From Chionoecetes opilio (taxonomy: Eukaryota; Arthropoda; Malacostraca; Decapoda; Majidae), in contig JACEEZ010001193.1 of the NCBI GenBank assembly GCA_016584305.1, positions 22,501 to 86,500 of the forward strand: DNA of 64,000 nucleotides. The letters run 5' to 3'. Shown piece after piece: positions 1 through 10,644 of the stretch. The notes beneath the pieces were generated by a model. It was given only the letters and a program-made list of their open reading frames with translations, was not told the origin of the DNA and searched no databases. The translations under genes were made by a program, and so were the position numbers. Numbering within the stretch: position 1 is the first letter of the stretch; the number at the start of each line of letters is the position of its first letter.

Positions 1-143
1 AAGCAAGTAGAGTTTGCAGGGAACCAGGCCCTCCACTCAGTGTCGTTGGGTCCCGCCACCTTCAGGCTCACCCCCTCGAACGCCTCCGAGGGCTTCAAGT
101 ACATGGTGAACTTCTCCTTGGATCCTGCCTCTCCTTTCTCCAC
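1..143 (-). CDS. Secreted protein of unknown family, second coding exon (continues beyond window)
   Basis: An acceptor (tgttgtcag) on the minus strand is followed by 143 nt open in phase 0, which matches the phase-0 donor of the exon at 1394-1510. The translation starts VEKGEAGSKEKFTMYLKP and includes SLKVAGPNDTEWRAWFP and an NST sequon next to a cysteine. The alternation of short hydrophobic and charged stretches suggests a beta-rich extracellular domain, which is an inference. The intron between the two exons is about 1.25 kb and is filled with a minisatellite and LINE tails. The exon runs off the left edge, so neither its donor nor the stop is visible. Confidence 0.65.
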   Translation of the reverse strand, partial: MEKGEAGSKEKFTMYLKPSEAFEGVSLKVAGPNDTEWRAWFPANSTC

Positions 144-182
144 CTGACAACATAATAGTAACATAAGTAACAACATAAGTAA

Positions 183-245
183 CAGGAACTCCCTCGTGTA
201 GGTCTCGCAGCCTCTTGTAGCTTCCTTATTTTCTTATGTTCTTCT
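183..245 (+). mobile_element. CR1-like LINE 3' tail
   Basis: A 3'-terminal fragment of the LINE family described at 8162-10477. It has the aggaactnccncgtgtaggtc core, 'cctcttgtagcttccttattttc' in two pieces and then a ttcttatg-type tail that has decayed into a (ttc)n run. Confidence 0.7.
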
Positions 246-433
246 TCTTCTTCTTCTTATGACAACATAATAAAATCTTTCTGCACCGCCAAGTGGCCTA
301 AGAACACCCACATGCTGCCTATTAACTCTGCCTTCGATTGCGAGTGCATCGGAGGACACAGGGGGGCGGCATGAGCCTCTAATCACAGGTGTCACTATAA
401 CAATCTTGCCTGCGCCACCACGGGCGAGGGCCA

Positions 434-709
434 ATCATCACAGCCCTCAAGTGAGCCTCCAGGGCCTACCAGCATAGCCCTCAAGTGAGCCTCCAGGGCC
501 TACCATCACAGCCCTCAAGTGAGCCTCCAGGGCCTACCAGCACAGCCCTCAAGTGAGCCTCCAGGGCCTACCATCACAGTCCTCAAGTGAGCCTCCAGGG
601 CCTACCATCACAGCCCTCAAGTGAGCCTTCAGGGCCTACCATCACAGTCCTCAAGTGAGCCTCCAGGGCCTACCATCACAGCCCTCAAGTGAGCCTCCAG
701 GGCCTACCA
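434..709. repeat. 34-bp minisatellite (about 8 copies)
   Basis: A head-to-tail array of a 34-bp unit containing ctcaagtgagcctccagg and gcctaccatcacagcc, inside the intron of the secreted-protein gene. The units differ by one or two bases, with no unique spacers. A single diverged unit followed by the same flank (ctataggcacaaatgta) recurs at about 36170-36255, so the array grew from a dispersed repeat. Confidence 0.9.
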
Positions 710-1081
710 TCCCACCCCTGGAAGTCACTGCCTATACGTACTATAGGCACAAATGTAAAAAATTATAAGATGAAGAAGAACATGACATTTAGAATATAAA
801 GAAGAGTATATAAACTATATATGCATAGGCAAACATTACCTGCCATCTTTCCCACATCAAATATTCTATACGTATCTCCGAAAGTAGTGATTTGTGACGA
901 AATCTCGGAGAAAGGAAGCATCTTGGGTTCATTGAGGTAAACAGAAACCACACCCCAGTAGTGTGTAGAATTATGGGAAGAAGTATAATAACACATTTTT
1001 TACAGGTCTGCGTTGAAAACAGATACGCATTGCATTGTTTGGGGGGCCAGAGCAAAGGCGCCAATTTACATATATTCATTA

Positions 1082-1320
1082 GAACATAAGGAAGCTAGGA
1101 GAGGTTGGGAGACCTACACGTGGTAGTTCCTGTTACTTAACACTACCTACATCCCACTGTCATCCCCATGCATAACACTGTCTAGCCTCCTTTAAAAACT
1201 CCCTATTGACTCTGCACTAACTACCTGTCTACCGAGTCCATTCTAATCATTTACCACCCTATTTGTGAACCAGTTTCTCCCTATTTCTTTTTTAAAATCT
1301 ACGTTTCTCCAGTTTGAATA
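1082..1320 (-). mobile_element. CR1-like LINE 3' end including reverse-transcriptase C-terminus
   Basis: Reverse-oriented copy of the 3' end of the LINE family. On the minus strand it reads the C-terminal RT segment (NWFTNRVVN-like, then RQVVSAES-like, then the MHGDD region), followed by the 3' UTR gtagttcctg..gaagc and gttc tail. It is heavily 5' truncated and lies head to head with the plus-strand tail at 1321-1381. Confidence 0.75.
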
Positions 1321-1381
1321 CAGGAACTACCACGTGTAGGTCACGCGGCCTCTTGTAGCTTCCTTATTTTCTTATGTTCTC
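1321..1381 (+). mobile_element. CR1-like LINE 3' tail
   Basis: Sixty bases of the same 3' UTR in plus orientation (aggaactaccacgtgtaggt ... cttattttcttatgttct), directly abutting the inverted copy at 1082-1320. Confidence 0.75.
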
Positions 1382-1393
1382 ATGAATCCGTAC

Positions 1394-1510
1394 CTTAATT
1401 TGTTTTGTTTCTCCGTCTTGCACAGTGATGTTGGCGGGGCAGCTCTGGGCTAGGGTGGGGCGGGGCCAGGGGCTTAGGGCAAGGCACAACAGCAGAAGGA
1501 CCCTCGCCAT
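1394..1510 (-). CDS. Secreted protein of unknown family, first coding exon (signal peptide)
   Basis: Read on the minus strand, an ATG in good context (cagcaccATGG) opens 39 codons that run without a stop into a GTACGG donor, in phase 0. The first 21 residues are a classical signal peptide: MARV, then a leucine-rich core LLLLCLAL, a proline-rich stretch, and TLA before a likely cleavage site at A|QSC. The mature part begins QSCPANITVQDGETKQIK, with one cysteine and an N-glycosylation sequon (NIT). It joins in frame to the exon at 1-143. The signal peptide indicates an extracellular or cell-surface protein. I do not recognise the family, and the rest lies left of the window. The exon structure is well supported; the function is unknown. 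Confidence 0.7.
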
Positions 1511-1609
1511 GGTGCTGTCAGGGGTTGCAGGGATCTTGTGGCCGGCTGGAAACTCTTAAAACACCTCACCACTCACTCTTACTACGGTCTGTACAGGGAG
1601 AGAACAAAA

Positions 1610-1668
1610 TCATTAAGCCCTTCACGCCCAGATCTTTCCTTTGCTATATAAAATCGTCTGTCATTACT
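1610..1668. mobile_element. Partial TTAA-type MITE
   Basis: attaagcccttcacgcccag followed by atctttcctttgctatataaaat is one end of the 210-bp TTAA MITE family (intact example 29212-29426). The other end is missing. It sits about 100 bp upstream of the start codon of the secreted-protein gene. Confidence 0.6.
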
Positions 1669-1679
1669 GTATAGAAGTA

Positions 1680-1715
1680 CAGTAAAACCTCTCGTATTCG
1701 GACTTTGTATTCGGA

Positions 1716-1746
<31 letters not shown>

Positions 1747-1859
1747 GGGGTCGAAATTTCCTAGCTATATATGCACCTAGATTATTATTATTTTTTATTT
1801 TTTATTTTTTTAAATTTTTTTAGGGGTCGAAATTTCCTAGCTTTTTTATTTATACACCT

Positions 1860-1891
<32 letters not shown>

Positions 1892-1988
1892 CATATCCCC
1901 CCCATATATAATCCCCTCATTATTCGGATCCTTGCATTACTCGGACCACTCCTTGGCCCAATTAGTCCGAATATGAGAGGTTTTACTG
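1680..1988. mobile_element. Tigger-like MITE, CAGTAAAACCTC family
   Basis: Terminal inverted repeats of about 30 bp (cagtaaaacctctcgtattc ... and its complement ending gaggttttactg) are flanked on both sides by TA. The interior is long T-runs around repeated 'aggggtcgaaatttcctagc' blocks. A TA target site and CAG...CTG ends are characteristic of pogo/Tigger elements of the Tc1/mariner superfamily. It has no coding capacity. Other copies lie at 19239, 19455, 19956, 37810, 49093 and 58443. Confidence 0.85.
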
Positions 1989-2233
1989 TACAGTTATGAA
2001 GGTTGACGAGTTATGTCCGATGCTGCTATCAGATATCTCCTAACTCGTATACTTGTTGAGAAAATTGAAGTCTTGTAGAAAAACACAAATAGGTCATTTT
2101 CTCGCCTATTTGAAGTCATAATTAATTTTACTATAGCTCTTAAAAAGGTCTTTGCCTCCTCTATCTTTAATGCTCTATGATTTTTTTAACGTAAACTTCG
2201 TAATTTTTGAGTTATACAAAATACATGTTTTTT

Positions 2234-2409
2234 GCAATATTGTAAGGGGGTTTAATTGTAAGGTCAGATGCAATATTGTAAGGGGTTTAATTGTAAGGTC
2301 AGATGCAATATTGTAAGGGGTTTAATTGTAAGGTCAGATGCAATATTGTAAGGGGTTTAATTGTAAGGTCAGATGCAATATTGTAAGGGGTTTAATTGTA
2401 AGGTCAGAT
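2234..2409. repeat. 35-bp minisatellite (5 copies)
   Basis: Five nearly identical copies of tgcaatattgtaaggggttt + aattgtaaggtcaga in direct orientation. The surroundings (1990-2234 and 2410-2905) are AT-rich; I see no gene in them. Confidence 0.9.
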
Positions 2410-2904
2410 TTTGGCGAAAAAGTTCACATCTTAGATTCTCATGACAATTGGTCCCTAGGGACTTTGAGGCATGCTGAACACGAATCTGGGGTTAGTTTTC
2501 TGATTACTTATGTCTGCTACGTCAAAATGGCATGAATCCTAACCATAATTATATCAAATAAGGGTACATTTCCAGATGAACACCGAACTTCCTTTGGTGG
2601 ACGAAACTATCTTTTTCCGGTAAGTTTTGACGTGTTTTGAATTAATCTGCTAACCGTTTCTGTCGCAAATCACGGTTTTTTTTCAATAAAAATGATAGAA
2701 AAAAATTGAACTTAACCGAACCTATACCTAACCTTTACCTAACTTTAAACAAAACAAAAAAATAATTGGCGACATAAACGGTTAGCAGATTTAATACTAA
2801 ACATCAAAAGTCACCCAAAAAAATTGTTTCGTCCACCAATTTTTTTTTGACCAAAGTGAATTCGGATTAACACCCAAATAAGGTCCAATCGGTCACCTTA
2901 TCAC

Positions 2905-3484
2905 TACCGTAGATAACACCATAGTCGCCAGTCCCTTGCCACTGTACTAATGTCGCCAGGCACAATATATTACGAATTTTAGCAACACTACAGACTTTCA
3001 TGTGCCACTGAAGACGCATGCACAGTAGTTTATATTATTATGTACATCACACCAAGGGCGTAGCCAGAGGGGGGGCCAATGGGGCATCCCCCCCCAATTC
3101 AACACATCTACTTTAGGAGTGTATGGTATAATTTCATCAATTTTACAATATTGAATATCATGCAAAGAACCAATAAATGACCCCCCCATAGGGCTCAATA
3201 TGCCCCCAATTAAGTCATATATTCAAAAAAATTATCTGGGGGTCTTACAGCGCCTCCCAGACCCCCAGCTGATAAGGCTCGCTTCGCTCGCCACCCACCC
3301 CTCAACCATCTTTGGGAGGTGCCCCCCCCCCAATTATTTTTCCTGGCTACGCCCTTGCATCACACCACACTACGTCTTCAGTGGCACATAAAAGTCTGTA
3401 GTGATGCTAAAATTCGTAATATATTGTGCCTGGCGACATTAGTGCAGTGGCAAGTAGCTGGCGACTATAGTGTTATCTATGGTA
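2905..3484. mobile_element. Foldback MITE (TACCGTAGATAACAC family) carrying a nested element
   Basis: The arms begin taccgtagataacaccatag and end with the complement ctatagtgttatctatggta. The complementarity extends about 140 bp inward (gtcgccag, ctaatgtcgccaggcac, tgtgccactgaagac). The centre is interrupted by the hAT-like element at 3053-3357. Related copies are at 11263-11365, 35523-36014 and 42636-42862. Non-coding. Confidence 0.85.
3053..3357. mobile_element. Non-autonomous hAT-like element with perfect 8-bp target duplication
   Basis: A 305-bp element bounded by 15-bp inverted repeats CAAGGGCGTAGCCAG / CTGGCTACGCCCTTG and flanked by identical 8-bp direct repeats catcacac (3045-3052 and 3358-3365). 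An 8-bp duplication is the hallmark of the hAT superfamily. The interior is C/G-run rich and carries no transposase. It has inserted into the centre of the foldback MITE 2905-3484. Confidence 0.88.
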
Positions 3485-3626
3485 GCCGCTGCCGTATCTC
3501 TACACAATTACAACTGTAACACACCCGCCGTATCTCCAGCCACGCCGTAACATTAATAATCACTATTCTAACCCCCGCCCCCACACACACACCTTCCACC
3601 ACCACAACCAACACTACGGGAACGGT

Positions 3627-3919
3627 TACAGTGAGTTTCGTACACAAGTTGTTTCGTACCCAGGTTTTGTTAGTTGCTTCGTACATCGATTTTGAGTGTT
3701 TTCGTAAGGCAAGTGAGCCCGTGAAGCGAAATAGGAAAATTTTTCCTTACTCACAGATTTCCTTCCTCTCCATTATTACCTCATTTCCTAACTCTAGTAA
3801 TCAAGTTCAACTCTGAGCTGAGTGTACGAAACGACTATGGTTTCATATAGACTACGAAACAACTTTTTGGTGTACGAATCTACTGGTGTACGAAACAACT
3901 TGTGTACGAACTGACTGCA
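3627..3919. mobile_element. MITE with tcgtac-rich inverted ends
   Basis: Ends of about 35 bp are complementary: acagtgagtttcgtacacaa ... and ... gtgtacgaactgactgc. The subterminal region carries extra gttgcttcgtac and gtacgaaac motifs in both orientations. No coding capacity. The flanking 3920-4720 segment holds a short LINE tail remnant near 4000-4035 and otherwise nothing that I can name. Confidence 0.65.
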
Positions 3920-4730
3920 CCCTACTACGCAATACACAATGCACAGGAAATACCAAGGATATCAAACTTCTAATGTCCTTGGGAAATACCCCATGTAGGT
4001 CTCACAGCCCTTGTACCTAGCTAGTTTCCTTATGTTCCTACTTACTTGTTTACTTGTTTACTTGTTTCAAGTTTAGAGGGTCATGCCTCACAGTCGTGGT
4101 GGTCCACCGCTGCTTGTAGTCTTGGTGTCCCTGTGTAGAAGGTCCACTTGATCTACGATTGAGTTCTTGTAATGTTCTTATGTAGTACAACCTTATAATA
4201 GAATAGGAATACTTGAAAAACTCACTATTTCGTCTGTCTCTCCCTCTCTCTCTGACGCACCCTCTTCAATATGGCTTCAGTTCATTTTGTTATCAATTTA
4301 CCAAGAATATAGGAAACAGGCGCCTGCTGATATCTGCTGTTGGTCGATACAATAAAGATTACTGCTCAGTCCTCATGTGTTTTAGCTTCCTGTGCTTCTT
4401 TTCCTAGTTATCTCAGCTCAAACATAGATTTCTTATATTTATAGTTTTTAGTTTAGTGGTTTTTTGCACCTCCTATTTTGTAGGTACGGAGGTAGGCGTT
4501 GTTGTGGCAAGATTACTACTTCTTGCTGTCTGGGTCTTCTCTTATTCTATATTTTTAGTTTCTTTCTCTTTCTATAGACAAAAATATCCCAAGGTCTATA
4601 GAAAAAATTATTGAAACTGAACCCTAAATATACGGTACACATGCTGACCTTGAGATAAACGACGGTATAGATAAGGGAATGATGACGCATGATACGATAA
4701 TTTTCAACTCAAAGGGTGGCAACACTTCTT

Positions 4731-6043
4731 CTTCTTCTTCTTCTTGTGACCTTTTCTGCTTATTATCGCTTTGTAGGTCGTCTGTCAAGCTCAGGGTCGA
4801 ACTTGAAACATTTCTTCCAGTGGGTTGGAAGGCTAGGCAGTGTGGCAAGATGTCGGGCCAACAAGTATGAAGTGGTGAGAGGACTATGGAAGGGTGTGGC
4901 AGTCCCTAGCATTATGTATGGCCTGGAAACAATGGTGTGGTCTAGGAAGGAGTTGGACAGATTGGAAGTAACACAGAACAAAGCAGGCAGAATAGCATTA
5001 GGAGCCAATAGGTATGTGGCAGTGGAAGCGATTAGAGGAGACATGGGATGGAGCACGTTCAGAGAGAGGATAGCAAAGGCAGGACTGAGGTACAGAGCTA
5101 GACTGCAACGAATGGATGACAGCAAATGGGCAAGCAAGGTTTGGGACTGGAATATGTATGGGAAGTGGATGAAAGACTCAGTAAAAGTGGAAAGATGGAC
5201 AGGTGAACTGGGAATGTTTGTGACAGGAGTGATGAGACATGGGAGTATGGCTGTATGCAAAAAGGAAATAAATAGGAGAGTGGAAGAGAAAGGGAAAGAA
5301 GAATGGCTGAGGGGAATGAGTGAGAAATCAACACTGGAATGGTACAGGAGAAAGGACCAGCCACGGTATGAAAGGTTCTATGATGGTGGCTATGGAGGGG
5401 ACCTACTCTTCAGAGCCAGGACAAAGTCGCTGGAGGTAAATAGTCGTATGTACAGATGGAAGAATGATGGCAGCAAGGTGTGTGAGATGTGTGTGACAGG
5501 AGTGGATGAAACCGTGGAGCACTTGATGCTGGAATGTGAACGGTATGAGTATGCTAGAACACAGATGTTGGAGGTAGTGGTAGGAGAGGTCGGAGTGGAA
5601 GAATGGCGAGAGATGAGAGACAGGAGAGTGGAGATGGAGTACCTGCTGGGGTTGTGTGCTGAGTGGAGGAGTGACAGTCGTGTGATTGAGTGTAAAAGAA
5701 TTCTTGGAGAACTCTTGGAGAGCACGTAGGAGAGAGCATGAGAGGCAGGGGGCCCCTCAGTGATGGGGGACCCCGTATGAATGTGATGCAGAGAGAGGAA
5801 GGAGGGGAAAAAGAAATCCCTAGTTTTGCTTCCCCCTTTTGCTTCTCTCCCAACAGATTACGTGTGTGGGAGAACGCCGGACCCAAGGCTTCACTGACAG
5901 CATCTGCTGGGTGACTCCCAAATCAAGATCAAGATCACAACAGGGCAGTATATACACAGACATAAGTCCCTCCTATCAACTACCCTCCTATACGTCTTCT
6001 ACATTCCCACGCAATCTTTTTTCCTAAGCCTGCTTTAAAAACA
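4731..6043 (+). repeat. Dispersed repeat R, interrupted by a LINE fragment
   Basis: The segments 4731-4821 and 5936-6043 together match the inverse complement of 10708-10952, where they are nearly contiguous. Shared landmarks are the (ttc)n start, the gcttattatcgctttgtagg block, the 'cataagtccctcctatca' block and 'cccacgcaatctttttt'. About 1.1 kb between them is a LINE remnant absent from the other copy. Confidence 0.7.
4822..5729 (+). pseudogene. Truncated non-LTR retrotransposon reverse transcriptase, C-terminal third
   Basis: Roughly 300 codons remain open to a TAG stop at 5727-5729. The protein begins WVGRLGSVARCRANKYEVV and contains the post-catalytic thumb signature VPSIMYGLETMVWSRKEL, EVTQNKAGRIALGANRY, GDMGWSTFRERIAKAGLRY and a C-terminal zinc-knuckle-like C-x2-C...H-x4-C motif (CEMC...VEHLMLECERY). 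These are typical of the carboxy end of arthropod LINE ORF2 proteins; the catalytic RT domain with the YxDD box and the endonuclease are missing. The open frame extends upstream to about 4716, but that part belongs to repeat R and not to the LINE. It is a dead 5'-truncated insertion, still in frame, so probably fairly recent. Confidence 0.8.
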
Positions 6044-6201
6044 CCAGTTCTAGTGATGACCAGTCGAGGTAGACAGGTGGGCAGCCACTGCAGGTTTATT
6101 TATGAGCGAGTAAGAGGTACAGGACGTATTTTAACAGTTTGGTGGTCACGGCTGAACTGCCTAACCTTGGTCCCAGTGGTGCCGAGGTAAGCTACTATAT
6201 C

Positions 6202-6560
6202 AATCAAGTATAGACGTCCAGCCTCTGGCCCCTTTGCTTTTGGCTCAGTTCTTGCGGCTGGAACGTGACAGCGAGCCACGTTCCAGCCAATTAACTCATT
6301 ACGTGAATTACTCATTAAGGGCTTGTTCTATGCAAAAAGTTTGTTTACAGACCCCCATTGATTTTGACAGCACTACTTGCCTGTCGAATTTTAGCTCAAT
6401 CAGACAATAATTAGGAGTAGTTTACGCTAATTACTCATTAAGGGCTTGTTTTACGCAAAAAAATTCTTCCGACGACCCCCATTGATTTTGACAGCACTAC
6501 TTGCATGTCAAATTTCAGCTCAATCCGACAATAATTAGGAGTAGCGAAGCTCGCTGTCAA
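6202..6560. repeat. Dispersed repeat with internal 120-bp duplication
   Basis: It starts at aatcaagtatagacgtccag and contains two direct copies of a unit with attactcattaagggcttgtt ... cccccattgattttgacagc ... cgacaataattaggagtag. It ends in gcgaagctcgctgtcaataa. A second copy in TPK1 intron 3 (18799-19230) has the same order, including the internal duplication. Mobile origin is likely, but no terminal repeats or target duplications are obvious. Confidence 0.75.
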
Positions 6561-6619
6561 TAAGCCCAGCGGGCTAACAACCCAACCCTCTCGTTAACAC
6601 CCTTAACAACACCTTAGTT

Positions 6620-8100
6620 TATAGGCGTATTTTGTCCATGCCCTTGGAAGTAAAATTTTACTTATTTAAGCTCCGCCCACTTATATTTTACTCTTTTGCG
6701 TGCATAGAAAACTGAGCAGATACACTTTATTTACTCTTTTCCTGAAAAATATACAGTCGTGGGTGTGGGTGGTGGTTTCAAGAGCCTGGCCAATCAGATC
6801 GCGCGCATGAGAAAATTTTATCAAAACTCCTCCCGTAAATGTTTCTCTTTTCCTTTAATTCTCATCCATTCAACATTCATTACATGCGCACGACATGCAA
6901 AGGATACTGTATTTAATTAATAGTAGGTAAGGAGTAGTAAGGAGAAAGAGTAGGTGACTCTTAACGGGTAAGAAGTCACAAATATTAAAATTCTCCAGCG
7001 ACGTCTGGGAAACAAATTTCCCAATCCCTCGAATTTTTTCAATGTGTCCGAATCTTCGTGATGCTTGCTGGCTTAGCACCAAAACTGGTGTATTATTGCT
7101 ATAGTATGTCAAATACTTAAATATATTCTGAGTGATATTACATTTGCAATAGAAATATATAATTTGGTATATATGGTTAATCACACAAAAAGAAAGCCTT
7201 TTAGAAAAACCTATCGCAGGGCACGAATACGAACATTTAAATCAGTCTGATTCAGCGCCAACACGGTGAGGTCTCTATCCACGGGCCACCACAAAACCCA
7301 CCACCACCCAGGCACCCACCCGCCCACCACAACCCATCACACACCCACCCACCCCACGCCCATCACCATCCTCCCACCACACACCCCACCCACCACACGC
7401 CCCATCACCCATCCGCCCACCACACACCCACCCACCACCACGCCCATCACAAATCCGCCCACCACACACCCCCCCCACCACAAACGCCCATCACCCATAC
7501 CGCCCCACACACACCCACCCACACACGCCCATCATACATCCGCCCACCACACACCCGCCCACCACACACCGCCCATGGATGTTAAACGGGGAGATGCACT
7601 GGAGGATGAATCACAACCAGCATTCATCTAGGTTTTGGCAAAGAATAAATTCGTGAAACGTAGATGTAGGTACACGTAGCCTACATACTACAGGTCCATG
7701 AAAGCATTAAACATCCTCGACGCACATCGTGAAAAGGCTGTGTAGCAAATAGATTTTCAAATAACAGTTTCATAGGCGCCCTAAACATTTCAGTTTAATA
7801 TCAAGTCCATCTATGAGTTAGAAAACAATGCTAGGCCCATTCTAAGAAACTCAAAACAATTTGATATCGATGTGTAATACAGACAATCACGCTACTACTC
7901 TGCTGTGCCTTCAATAATGTCAACCTTAACGATATTCCTTGAGCCTCTGTAAGAGGTATGAAGTGTACGACACTTTTACCTCGGCAACATCAAGAAAGAG
8001 CTTTGGCAGCGCTTACAATCGTATTTTGTGATGGCAAGCGGGCGGAGCTTAAATAAGTATAATTTTACTCCAGAAAGGACACTACAAAATACGCCTTTAT
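6620..8100. mobile_element. TIR-bounded non-autonomous DNA element, about 1.5 kb
   Basis: The left end tataggcgtattttgtcc...taaaattttacttatttaagctccgccc is the imperfect complement of the right end gggcggagcttaaataagta...ttttactcc...aaaatacgcctttat (about 60 bp). No transposase frame lies between them. The interior holds an AT-rich segment, a CCCAC-rich minisatellite (7266-7575) and unannotated sequence. Superfamily not assigned. Confidence 0.6.
7266..7575. repeat. CCCACCACA-rich simple repeat
   Basis: An irregular array of cccacc/acaccc/gcccatca motifs, about 310 bp. It keeps long frames open on both strands purely by composition; no gene is implied. Confidence 0.85.
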
Positions 8101-8161
8101 TATTTTTTACTATTTCCTTCTCTCTTCATTACTCCCATACAGTCCTAGCACAATAATAAGG

Positions 8162-10477
8162 AATTCCCAATTATGCGGGATTAAGAAGACACTGGAGGTT
8201 ATTAAAAGGTGTGGGATGGAGGAGCAGAAAGTTCCCAGGACAAGGCGTTGTTCAGCTGGAAAGGCCAATTATGAAGGATTAGGAAGGCACCGGGAGGTAA
8301 TTGGCGCGGTCAGATATGGTAGTGAGGTCGAGGCTGAGGAGATAATTAGAGCGGTTAGACAGGGAAGTGAGGTCAGGGCGAGGAGGTAATTAGAGAGGTT
8401 AGAAAGGGGAAGTGAGGTCGGAGCCGAGGATGATTATATCCATTTGTAAGGAATTAATTGACGGACAGAAAAGAAATATTCCTTATAGGGAGATAGGTCC
8501 AGAAAGAGTGATCCAAAATGGATGACCACCAAGTTAAAACACAATATGGAGTAAAAGAAACATTTATTTAAGGTTCAAGGCGGATTGGTAACCAATGAAC
8601 AGTATAAACGTGATGGCGAGGACAGTGAAGAAATTAACTCGAGTTGCTAAGAACAATTATGAGATTAAAGTAGCAGAACAGGCGAACAGGGACCCGAGGG
8701 GTTCTATCAGGTTTATAAAACAAAGACAAGGGAATTAGTTGGGCCCTTAAGGTCAGGACAGGGTGAGGTCTTAAATACGATGAGGATATGTGTAGGAGTC
8801 TAAATGATTATTCTTAAGTGTTTTTACGGAGGAGGATACACAGACGATACCTGATAGTGAACAGATGTCAAAGGAAGCGATGAGGAAAAACTCAAAGATA
8901 TTGTGATAACTAGGGAAAGGTGGAGGAGGGTATAGAAAAAATGAAACATTTAAATCGCCAGGACCAGATGAAGTGTATCCAGGGTATTAAAGGAATGCAA
9001 GGAGGTTGTTAGTGAGTCGTTAGTGCACATTTTTAGGAAATCGGTTGAGATAGGCGATGTGCCATTATTGTGGAGGAAAGGAATGTTGTTCCCATTTTAA
9101 GAAGGGAGACAGAGGACTAAAGTCCAAATTATCGACCCGTAAGTCTAACATCATGGTGGGTAAATTATTGGAATCTATTTATTGCAAAAAACATTAGAGA
9201 GCACTTAGATAAACATAGTTTGATCATGATTCACAACATGGATTCACCAAGGGTAGGTCATGTCTCACCAATTTATTGAGTTTTATAGGAAAGTTTATGA
9301 GACGGCAGATCAATGAAGGATTTATGATATAATATATCTGGACTTTAGTAAGGCATTGGACAAAGTACCACAGAGCGACTCTTAAAGAAGGTTAGGGCTC
9401 ATGGTATCGATGGGAAGGTTCTCATTGGATCAGAGCTGGCTAAGTAATAGGCAACAAGGGTTACAATTAATGGTTCCAAATCTGAATGGGGACTGGTAAC
9501 AAGTGGAGTTCCACAAGGCTCTGTTTTGGGCCCATTACTATTTTTTTGATTTACATCACGACTTGGATAGTGGGATTAGCAGTGATATCAGCAAGTTGCT
9601 GATGATACTAAGTTAGTAGGATTATTGGATCACAGTCTGACGTAAACATATTGAGGGAGACTTAGATAAACTTAACGAGTGGCAGTCAGATGGGCAGGAT
9701 GGAATTTAATTATTGTAATGTTAGCGTTATGAATGTTGGTAGAAAAAACCCTGTAATAGATACACCATAAGCAATGTATCGCTGAAAAGATCAGAAGGTG
9801 AAAAAGATCTTGGAGTGAGGGTGAGCCCAGACCTCCGACCTAGGGAAACAATGTATTGAGGCCAGAAATAGAGCTAATAGAGTATTAGGATTCATACCAG
9901 AAGTGTTAAAAGTGAAGTGCGGAAGTTATTCTAAAGCTTTATCTGGCTCTAGTCAGGCCTCACCTAGACTATGCAGTTCAGTTTTGGTCTCCATATTACA
10001 GGATGGATATAGTGTTGTTAGAAAAAGTGCAGAGAAGGATGACCAAAATGATACAAGGGATGCGTAACTTTAGTTATGAGAGGAATTGAGTTATTAAAAT
10101 TACACTCACTCGAGAGACGCAAGTAAGGGCGATCTGTAGAAGTTTTTAAGTGGATAAAGGATTTAATAAAGGAGAGGTAGGAAAGTTCTTACGGCTTTTA
10201 ACCAGGGTTAGAACAAGAAGTAACGGATTCAAGCTGGAAAAGCGTAGATTAGAAGGAAATAGGGAAAAACTGGTTCACAAATAGGGTGGTGAATGAGTGG
10301 AATGTCTCAGTAGACAGGTAGTTAGTGCGGAGTCATTAGGGAGCTTTAAAGGGGAGCTGGATAGGTTCATGGAGGGATGAAAGGGATGTAGTAGTGTTAG
10401 GTGGACAGGAACTACCACGTTAGGCCTCGCGGCCTCTTGTAGCTTCCTTATTTTCTTATGTTCTTATGTTCTTATGT
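8162..10477 (+). pseudogene. CR1-like LINE, decayed reverse-transcriptase copy with 8-bp tail
   Basis: Fragments of an RT frame can be followed across several reading frames: GPDEVYP, SPNYRPVSLTS, HDSQHGFTKGRSCLTNLLSF, a DFSKA-like block, [13 protein letters not shown], an ADDTKL block, then the thumb region VRPHLDYAVQFWSPYY, LLEKVQRRMTKMIQGM and the C-terminus SNGFKLEKRR. The order matches the RT of CR1/L2/Jockey-type LINEs. Many single-base deletions and stops break it, so it is non-functional (or badly polished). The 3' end is the family's UTR (aggaactaccacgt...cttgtagcttccttatt) followed by repeated ttcttatg, an 8-bp tail reminiscent of CR1 elements. It is the longest copy in the window and the source model for the many short tails elsewhere. 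Confidence 0.8.
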
Positions 10478-10644
10478 TCCCCCATCCACCTCGTATATCC
10501 TTCTATCCCATTCACCGTCTCCTATCACTCCTAATATGTGGACTGCCTCTAGTTGAAAGGTGTGGGTAGAGGCTGATACAGTCCATATTAGGAGTGATAG
10601 GAGACAGTGAATGGGATAGAAGGATATACGAGGTGGATGGGGGA
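10478..10644. repeat. Perfect-looking hairpin, inner part of the split foldback element
   Basis: The arms of about 65 bp (cccatccacctcgtatatcc ... and its complement) differ at only two or three positions around a loop of about 35 bp. It lies directly after the LINE tail. Confidence 0.85.

Noticed and set aside
840..990. Possible exon on the minus strand (ends ATGGCAG|GTAATG, reads SEISSQITTFGDTYRIFDVG)
   Set aside because: Good donor, but the phase (1) does not fit the phase-0 junction between the two flanking exons of the secreted-protein gene, and there is no convincing acceptor. Including it would bring a stop in the next exon.
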